11,386 nt of DNA, taken from positions 141,897-153,282 of the forward strand of contig FR892005.1 in assembly GCA_000434235.1 (NCBI GenBank). Reading direction: 5' to 3'. Below the pieces are notes generated by a model, which saw only the letters and a list, made by a program, of their open reading frames with translations, ran no database searches and was not told the origin of the DNA. The position numbers and the translations under genes were made by a program. Below are positions 6,398 through 11,386 of the stretch, piece by piece (position 1 is the first letter of the stretch; every line of letters starts with the position of its first letter). This DNA is from Alistipes sp. CAG:268 (GTDB taxonomy: Bacteria; Bacteroidota; Bacteroidia; Bacteroidales; Rikenellaceae).

Positions 6398-6428
6398 TTT
6401 GCGTGATATGAGGACCTAAAGACGCAAA
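6398..6428. promoter_or_regulatory. Inverted repeat TTTGCGT-17-ACGCAAA, candidate operator
   Basis: Perfect 7-base arms at 6398-6404 and 6422-6428, separated by 17 bases, centred about 45 bases upstream of the GH92 -7 box. The position suits an activator site between the divergent regulator and operon. Binding by the XylR-like protein is inferred. Confidence 0.4.
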
Positions 6429-6429
6429 T

Positions 6430-6451
6430 CGCCGCAGACGGGTTCGCGGCG
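6430..6451. promoter_or_regulatory. Inverted repeat CGCCGC-10-GCGGCG
   Basis: Six-base arms at 6430-6435 and 6446-6451 end six bases before the -7 box and cover the region where a -33 element would normally be. It could be a second regulator site or a DNA hairpin; with GC-rich arms this could also arise by chance. Confidence 0.3.
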
Positions 6452-6457
6452 TATTTC

Positions 6458-6465
6458 TATATTTG
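6458..6465 (+). promoter_or_regulatory. -7 box of the GH92 operon promoter
   Basis: TATATTTG matches TAnnTTTG exactly, 32 bases before the GH92 ATG. No TTTG is present 19-22 bases upstream, where inverted repeats are found instead, which fits an activator-dependent promoter. A weak TAACTTTA (6306-6299, minus) is the only candidate for the divergent regulator. Confidence 0.6.
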
Positions 6466-6497
6466 TACAACCTGAACAAAAACTGACCTTGCAGACC

Positions 6498-9380
6498 ATG
6501 AAGCGAACCTTGGTTTTCGCCTTGCTGGCGTGCGCCGGCATCGCCTGTACACAGCCTTCCGATCCGCTCGAGTATGTCGATCCGTTCATCGGCACGGGCT
6601 TCCACGGACATACCTTTCCCGGTGCCGCCACGCCGTTCGGCATGGTGCAGCTCAGCCCCGACACGCGGTCGGGCGACTGGGATGCCTGCGCCGGCTACCA
6701 CTACGACGACCGGACCATCGACGGATTCTCGCATACCCACCTGAGCGGTACGGGATGCGCCGACCTGGCCGACATCCTCTTCCATCCCACCACCCGCGAG
6801 GAGGTGGTGCGCGACGGCGCCTTCCTGGAGCAGCCCTACGCCTTCTCGCACGACAGGGAGACGGCCTCGTGCGGCTACTACTCGGTCGAACTGCCCGACG
6901 AGGGGCTGACGGTCGAGCTGACTGCCGCACCCCGTACGGGCGTGCACCGCTATACGTTCCACGGCGACGGCCCGCGGCGCGTGATCGTGGATCTCATGCA
7001 CACGATTACGGACGAGCGCGTCGATCTGCGCGCCCTGCGGCAGGAGGGGGCCTCCGAACTCTCGGGCATGCGCCGCACGCAGGGGTGGGTGGCCGACCAT
7101 CAGGTGTGGTTCTGGGCCCGCTTCTCGGAGCCGTTCGCTTCGGTCGAGCTGCTCGGTGACCGGCAGGCGGTGCTGACCTTCGCCCCCGGGACGACGTCGC
7201 TCACCGCAGCTGTGGGTCTCTCGGCCGTGAGCGCTGAAAATGCCCGCGAGAATGCGCTGGAGGAGGTTCCCGAACTCGATTTCGATACCGTGCGCGCCCG
7301 GGCCGAGGAGTTGTGGCGCGAGGTGCTCGGGCGCATCGTCGTCGAGGGCGGCACGCGCGAGGAACGCACGATTTTCTACACGGCGCAATACCACGCCTGC
7401 CTGACCCCCAACCTGATGAACGACGTGAACGGCCAGTACCGGCGCAACGACCAGTCGGTGGCCACGCTGCCTGCCGGGCGGCGCCACTATTCGACCCTCT
7501 CGCTGTGGGATACCTTCCGGGCCTGGAATCCGCTGCAGACGCTCGTCGATACGACGCTGGTCCGTGACATGGCGTGCAGCATGCTCGACATGTACGATGC
7601 GACGGGCGAACTGCCGATCTGGCCCCTCGCTTCGGGCGAGACGCGGACGATGATCGGCTACCACGCCGCTTCGGTCATTGCCGATGCCTGGATGAAGGGC
7701 ATCCGCGGATACGACGGCATGCAGGCCCTCGAGGCGATGGTCCGCTCATCGAACATCAACGCGAAGGGTTCGGACGACTATGTGGCCAACGGCTTCATCC
7801 CTTCGGAGAACACCCGCGAGTCGGTCTCCTGCACGCTCGAATACGCCTACGATGACTGGGCCATTGCACGCATGGCCGAGGCCCTCGGCTGCAATGATAC
7901 GGCCCGCGAGTACTACCGCCGGGCGCTCAACTATGTGAACGTCTTCGACGGTTCGACCCGCTTCTTCCGCGGACGTCGCTCCGACGGCGGGTGGACCACC
8001 CCCTTCGAGGAGTTCGCCACCGGACGCGACTACACCGAGGCCACGCCGTGGCACTACCGTTTCTTCGCGCCGCACGACATAAACGGCCTCGAGCAGCTCT
8101 TCGGCGGCCGCACTCCGTTCGTCGATGAGCTCGACCGGCTCTTTACGCTCACCTCGGAGGAGATGCAGCTCGACGTAGCCGACGTCACGGGTCTCATGGG
8201 ACAGTATGCACACGGCAACGAGCCGAGCCACCACATGGCCTACCTCTACAACTATGTCGGCATGCCCTGGCGGACGCAGGAACTCACGCGCCGCCTGCTC
8301 GACGAGATGTATGCCCCGACGCCCGAGGGGATCATCGGCAACGAGGACTGCGGGCAGATGTCGGCCTGGTATATCTTCTCGTCGCTGGGCTTCTATCCCG
8401 TCTGCCCGGGATCGAACGAGTTCGTGCTCACCACACCGCTCTTCGACCGGGCCACCGTGCGGCTGGCCAACGGGCGCACGCTGACCGTGACGGCCAACAA
8501 CCCGCGGCGGAACCGCTATATCGACGCCGTGACGCTCGACGGTGTTCCTGTCGAGGCCAATTTCGTGACCTACGAGCAGCTCATGCAGGGCGGCGAGCTG
8601 CACTTCTCGCTCTGCGAGGAGCCGAACCTCGACCGGGGTACGGAGCCCGAAGCGGCCCCCTATTCGCTGACGCGCGGCGAGGTGGTCTCCGTTCCCTATA
8701 CGACGCAGTCGGTGAGCCTCTTCACGGAGCCGATCGAGATCGATCTGGCCACGACGACTCCGGGGGCCGAGATCCGCTACACGCTGGACGGTTCGGAGCC
8801 CGACTCGCTCTCGCCGCTCTACACCGCGCCGGTCCGTGTGGACCGTTCGCTCGTGCTCTGCGCCAAAGCCTTCAAGCCGGGCGCCGCACCTAGCCGCACC
8901 CTGACGCTCCGGGCCGAGAAGGCCTCGTTCCTCCGCCCTGTGGCCGCTTCGGCCTCGCAGCCGGGCGTGCGCTACACCTACTATGAGGGAACCTTCTCGC
9001 GTGTGGACGACATCCGCGGGGAACGCCCCGTCGCCACGGGTATCCTGCCCGAGCCTTCGATCGACGGAGCTCCGCAGGAGGACCACTTCGCCTACCGCTT
9101 CGAGGGGCTGATCCGCATCCCCGAGCAGGGTGTCTGGGAGTTCGCCACCAAGAGCGACGACGGCAGCGTGCTGCTGATCGACGGACGCCGGGTGGTCGAT
9201 AACGACGGCTCGCACGCTGCGGTGACCGCCACCGGACGGGTGGCCCTTGCGGCAGGACTGCACCGCTTCGAACTGCTCTACTTCGAGGACTATGAGGGCC
9301 AGGAGCTCTCGTGGGGCTGGAGAGCGCCCGGGTCCGGGGAGTTCAGCCCGGTCCCTGCGGAGAATCTCTTTGTGAAATAA
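6498..9380 (+). CDS. GH92 alpha-mannosidase lipoprotein with chitobiase-like and PA14 domains
   Basis: 960 residues from ATG 6498; a TTG three codons upstream is less likely. A lipoprotein signal (MKRTLVFALLACAGIAC, Cys17) places it on the periplasmic side or cell surface. The GH92 module spans about 24-720: VDPFIGTGFHGHTFPGAATP, GFSHTHLSGTGC and, in the (alpha/alpha)6 barrel, DYTEATPWHYRFFAPHD (Glu514 probably the general acid), HGNEPSHHMAYLYNY (His572, Glu575) and GNEDCGQMSAWYIFSSLGFYP (Glu616, Asp617 near the base position). GH92 enzymes are calcium-dependent, inverting exo-alpha-mannosidases; residue roles are by family analogy from memory. About 740-808 is a chitobiase C-terminal-like sandwich (TPGAEIRYTLDGSEPDS), and about 824-960 a PA14 domain (YEGTFSRVDDI, GVWEFATKSDDGSVLLIDG, ELSWGWRAPG), often carbohydrate-binding. 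Linkage specificity cannot be read. It heads an operon, with the next gene 23 bases on. Confidence 0.94.
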   Translation: MKRTLVFALLACAGIACTQPSDPLEYVDPFIGTGFHGHTFPGAATPFGMVQLSPDTRSGDWDACAGYHYDDRTIDGFSHTHLSGTGCADLADILFHPTTREEVVRDGAFLEQPYAFSHDRETASCGYYSVELPDEGLTVELTAAPRTGVHRYTFHGDGPRRVIVDLMHTITDERVDLRALRQEGASELSGMRRTQGWVADHQVWFWARFSEPFASVELLGDRQAVLTFAPGTTSLTAAVGLSAVSAENARENALEEVPELDFDTVRARAEELWREVLGRIVVEGGTREERTIFYTAQYHACLTPNLMNDVNGQYRRNDQSVATLPAGRRHYSTLSLWDTFRAWNPLQTLVDTTLVRDMACSMLDMYDATGELPIWPLASGETRTMIGYHAASVIADAWMKGIRGYDGMQALEAMVRSSNINAKGSDDYVANGFIPSENTRESVSCTLEYAYDDWAIARMAEALGCNDTAREYYRRALNYVNVFDGSTRFFRGRRSDGGWTTPFEEFATGRDYTEATPWHYRFFAPHDINGLEQLFGGRTPFVDELDRLFTLTSEEMQLDVADVTGLMGQYAHGNEPSHHMAYLYNYVGMPWRTQELTRRLLDEMYAPTPEGIIGNEDCGQMSAWYIFSSLGFYPVCPGSNEFVLTTPLFDRATVRLANGRTLTVTANNPRRNRYIDAVTLDGVPVEANFVTYEQLMQGGELHFSLCEEPNLDRGTEPEAAPYSLTRGEVVSVPYTTQSVSLFTEPIEIDLATTTPGAEIRYTLDGSEPDSLSPLYTAPVRVDRSLVLCAKAFKPGAAPSRTLTLRAEKASFLRPVAASASQPGVRYTYYEGTFSRVDDIRGERPVATGILPEPSIDGAPQEDHFAYRFEGLIRIPEQGVWEFATKSDDGSVLLIDGRRVVDNDGSHAAVTATGRVALAAGLHRFELLYFEDYEGQELSWGWRAPGSGEFSPVPAENLFVK

Positions 9381-9403
9381 TCTGTAAATCATAGGATGCA
9401 ACG

Positions 9404-10258
9404 ATGAAAAGATGGCTTTTCTGTTTTGCCCTCCTTGCCGCCGCAGCGTGCGGGGAGCGGCAGTCCCAACCGCAGCAGCTTGTCGTCATGACGATGAACA
9501 TGCGCTACGACAACCCCGAGGACGGGGAGAACAACTGGCGGTTCCGCCGCGAACGCATCGCCGCGATGCTCCGTGAGCAGGCACCCGATGTCTTCGGCAC
9601 GCAGGAGCTGTTGGCCAACCAGTACGATGACCTCGGAGCCCTGCTGCCCGATTACCGTTCCGTCGGCGTAGGCCGCGAGGACGGCGACCGCGCCGGGGAG
9701 TTCAATGCCGTCTTCTTCCGTGCCGACGCCTTCGAACTGCTCGACTCGGGGACCTTCTGGCTCAGTGAGGAGCCCGAGCGGCCCGGCTCGAAAGGCTGGG
9801 ACGGTGCCTGTGAACGCCTGGCCACGTGGGTAGTCCTGCGGCGAGGCGGCGACGGCCGGGAGTTCCTCTTTATCAACACACATCTGGACCATGTGGGAGA
9901 ACAGGCCCGCCGCGAGGGGGTTGCCCTGCTGCTCCGGCGTATCGAGACGCTGCGCGGCGACCGTCCGGTGATCCTCACGGGTGATTTCAACGCCGAACCC
10001 GACTCGCCGGTCATTGCCCATGTCGTCGAAGGGGCTCTGCTGAAGAGCACCGGCGAGGTGGCGGCCGAGAAGTTCGGGCCGTCGTGGAGCTTTGCCGACT
10101 TCGGGCAGATTCCCGAGGAGGAGCGTCCCCTGATCGACTACATCTTCATCGGCGGTGACCTGCGGTCCGACCGTTACGAGGTGCTGCCCGACCTGTACGA
10201 GGGAGGCTACCTCTCGGACCACGCTCCGGTGACGGCCCGCCTGACATTCACCCGTTAA
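9404..10258 (+). CDS. Endonuclease/exonuclease/phosphatase-fold lipoprotein
   Basis: 284 residues with a lipoprotein signal (MKRWLFCFALLAAAAC, Cys16), so it acts outside the cytoplasm, most likely on phosphoesters rather than DNA. All hallmarks of the EEP (DNase I-like) fold are present: MTMNMRYDN (Asn32), TQE (Glu68, metal), NTHLDH (Asn158, His160), TGDFNAEPDS (Asp194, Asn196), PLIDYIFI (Asp245) and SDHAPV (Asp272, His273 general base), so it should be active. Bacteroidetes EEP lipoproteins of this type occur near glycan-use genes, and one in the B. thetaiotaomicron yeast-mannan loci has, from memory, been linked to mannose phosphate removal. Here it lies between a mannosidase (23-base gap) and an alkaline phosphatase fusion (13-base gap), supporting a sugar-phosphate or phosphodiester substrate; sphingomyelinase-like activity is an alternative. 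Confidence 0.9.
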   Translation: MKRWLFCFALLAAAACGERQSQPQQLVVMTMNMRYDNPEDGENNWRFRRERIAAMLREQAPDVFGTQELLANQYDDLGALLPDYRSVGVGREDGDRAGEFNAVFFRADAFELLDSGTFWLSEEPERPGSKGWDGACERLATWVVLRRGGDGREFLFINTHLDHVGEQARREGVALLLRRIETLRGDRPVILTGDFNAEPDSPVIAHVVEGALLKSTGEVAAEKFGPSWSFADFGQIPEEERPLIDYIFIGGDLRSDRYEVLPDLYEGGYLSDHAPVTARLTFTR

Positions 10259-10271
10259 AATTGACCTTCGC

Positions 10272-11386
10272 ATGAAAACGAATCTCCGCCATCTGTTGCT
10301 GGCCCTCGCGCTGACGTGCTGCGGCGCGGCTGCGGCCCAGTCCCCCGTGCTGATCCATTCGCACAACGACTACGCGCAGCGCGTGCCCTTCTATCAGGCC
10401 TATGCACAGCAGGTCTCGTCGATCGAGGCCGACGTCTTCCTGCACGACGGGCAGCTGCTCGTCGGACACGACGTGGAGGATCTCCGTGCCGACATGACTT
10501 TCGAGGCACTCTACGTCGAGCCGATCGTGACGCTCTTCGCGCGCAACGGCGGCCGGGCCTTCCGCGACAGCGACCAGACGCTGCAGCTGATGGTTGAGCT
10601 CAAGTCGGAGACCGATCCGACGCTCCGGGCCGTCGCCGCCCTGCTGGGCCGCTGGCCCGAGGTTTTCGACCCCGAAGTGAACCCCGCGGCGGTGCGTGTC
10701 GCCGTGACGGGGCGCGTCCCGGCTCCGGAGGCATTCGACCGGTATCCCCGTTTCCTTGGCTTCGACGGGGCATGGGATGCCGACTACACCCCCGAACAGC
10801 TGGAGCGTATCGCGCTGATAAGTACCAATTTCCGCGATTTCTCGCAATGGAACGGCAAGGGTACGATCATCCCGGCCGAGAAGGAGCGGCTCGAGCAGGT
10901 GATCGACCGCGCGCATGAACAGGGCAAGCCCGTGCGTTTCTGGAACGCCCCCGAGGGGACGACCGTCTACTATACCTTCTACGACATGGGCATCGACTAC
11001 ATCAATACCGACAACCCGGAGGTGTGCGCCGCCTTCTTTGCCGATTTCGGCAACAAGAATTTCCGCATCGGCGAACGCCGCGCGGCCTCGGCGGGCGTCA
11101 CGGGCACCAAGCGGCTCGACCGCACGACGCGCGACTTCCGTGGCTTCCAGAACGACAAGCTCCAGTTGTCGGAAGGTATCGACACCTACCGCCCGACCCA
11201 CCGCAACGACGGCGGCAAGGGGCGCATCCGCAACGTGATCTTCCTGATCGGCGACGGCATGGGGCTGTCGCAGATCACTGCGGCGGCCTATGCCAACTGC
11301 GGGCTGACGCTCATGAACTTCAACTACATCGGCCTGCAGCGGAACAACGCCCTCGGCGCCTTCACGACCGACTCGCCGGGCGGGGG
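10272..11386 (+). CDS. PI-PLC/GDPD-like domain fused to alkaline phosphatase (partial)
   Basis: The first 371 residues of a secreted two-domain enzyme, cut by the right edge. ATG 10272 starts a signal peptide (MKTNLRHLLLALALTCCGAAAAQ, cleavage probably after AAA, residue 22). Residues 26-255 resemble the PI-PLC/glycerophosphodiester phosphodiesterase superfamily: LIHSHNDYAQ (His29, His31, Asn32), SIEADVFLHDG (Glu52, Asp54), VGHD (His66), MVELK (Glu109, Lys111), VRFWNAP and DYINTD, matching the His-His acid-base and metal-ligand pattern. Residues 318-371 start an alkaline phosphatase: NVIFLIGDGMGLSQITAA (Asp328, metal) and TTDSPGG with Ser368 as the presumed phosphorylated nucleophile; the usual TDSAA/TDSPG surroundings fit. 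Together a phosphodiester could be opened and the monoester then hydrolysed in one protein. It is third in the operon, 13 bases after the EEP gene. The remaining length and further genes are unseen. Confidence 0.9.
   Translation, partial: MKTNLRHLLLALALTCCGAAAAQSPVLIHSHNDYAQRVPFYQAYAQQVSSIEADVFLHDGQLLVGHDVEDLRADMTFEALYVEPIVTLFARNGGRAFRDSDQTLQLMVELKSETDPTLRAVAALLGRWPEVFDPEVNPAAVRVAVTGRVPAPEAFDRYPRFLGFDGAWDADYTPEQLERIALISTNFRDFSQWNGKGTIIPAEKERLEQVIDRAHEQGKPVRFWNAPEGTTVYYTFYDMGIDYINTDNPEVCAAFFADFGNKNFRIGERRAASAGVTGTKRLDRTTRDFRGFQNDKLQLSEGIDTYRPTHRNDGGKGRIRNVIFLIGDGMGLSQITAAAYANCGLTLMNFNYIGLQRNNALGAFTTDSPGG

Noticed and set aside
5065..6411. 448-codon plus-strand frame opposite the XylR-like gene
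   Set aside because: Antisense shadow; the minus-strand product is a full-length, motif-complete regulator.
6255..9401. Long minus-strand frames (469 and 551 codons) opposite the GH92 gene
   Set aside because: Antisense shadows of a GC-rich gene with strong third-position bias; His/Arg/Gly/Val-rich and without recognisable motifs.
10248..11201. 317-codon minus-strand frame opposite the phosphatase fusion
   Set aside because: Antisense shadow of a clear plus-strand gene with signal peptide and both domain motif sets.

Overview
The window is most likely chromosomal DNA from a high-GC member of the Bacteroidales, with an Alistipes-like (Rikenellaceae) genome as my best guess. The reasons are GC-rich coding sequence with AT-rich intergenic gaps, repeated matches to the Bacteroidetes -7 promoter element TAnnTTTG upstream of genes, no obvious Shine-Dalgarno sequences, abundant lipoprotein signals, and typical Bacteroidetes families (GH92 mannosidase with accessory domains, XylR-like AraC regulator). 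The genus is an inference. I see no tRNA, rRNA, IS element, CRISPR array or phage gene.

Region 1 (1-2992, all minus strand) looks like metal efflux and its control. Read in the direction of transcription it holds a TolC-family outer-membrane channel (2992-1571), a 414-base gap with four stacked hairpins ending in an intrinsic terminator (a candidate small RNA or leader), a Fur-family metalloregulator (1156-734), and the start of a histidine-rich lipoprotein RND/HlyD-type adaptor (598 to beyond the left edge). A perfect 7-1-7 inverted repeat, the architecture of a Fur-family box, lies in the adaptor's promoter.

Region 2 (3214-5050, plus strand) is a two-gene unit: glycine C-acetyltransferase (kbl, threonine/glycine metabolism) and an Lrp/AsnC regulator 16 bases downstream, closed by a strong intrinsic terminator.

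Region 3 (5098-11386) has a XylR-like AraC regulator on the minus strand, divergent from a tight plus-strand operon of three exported enzymes: a GH92 alpha-mannosidase with C-terminal chitobiase-like and PA14 domains, an endonuclease/exonuclease/phosphatase-fold lipoprotein, and a fusion of a PI-PLC/GDPD-like domain with alkaline phosphatase that runs off the right edge at its active-site serine. Together these suggest trimming of phosphorylated mannose-containing glycans or glycolipids, with recovery of both mannose and phosphate. The regulator carries a nine-base G/C tract, and the divergent promoter region contains two inverted repeats that could be operators.
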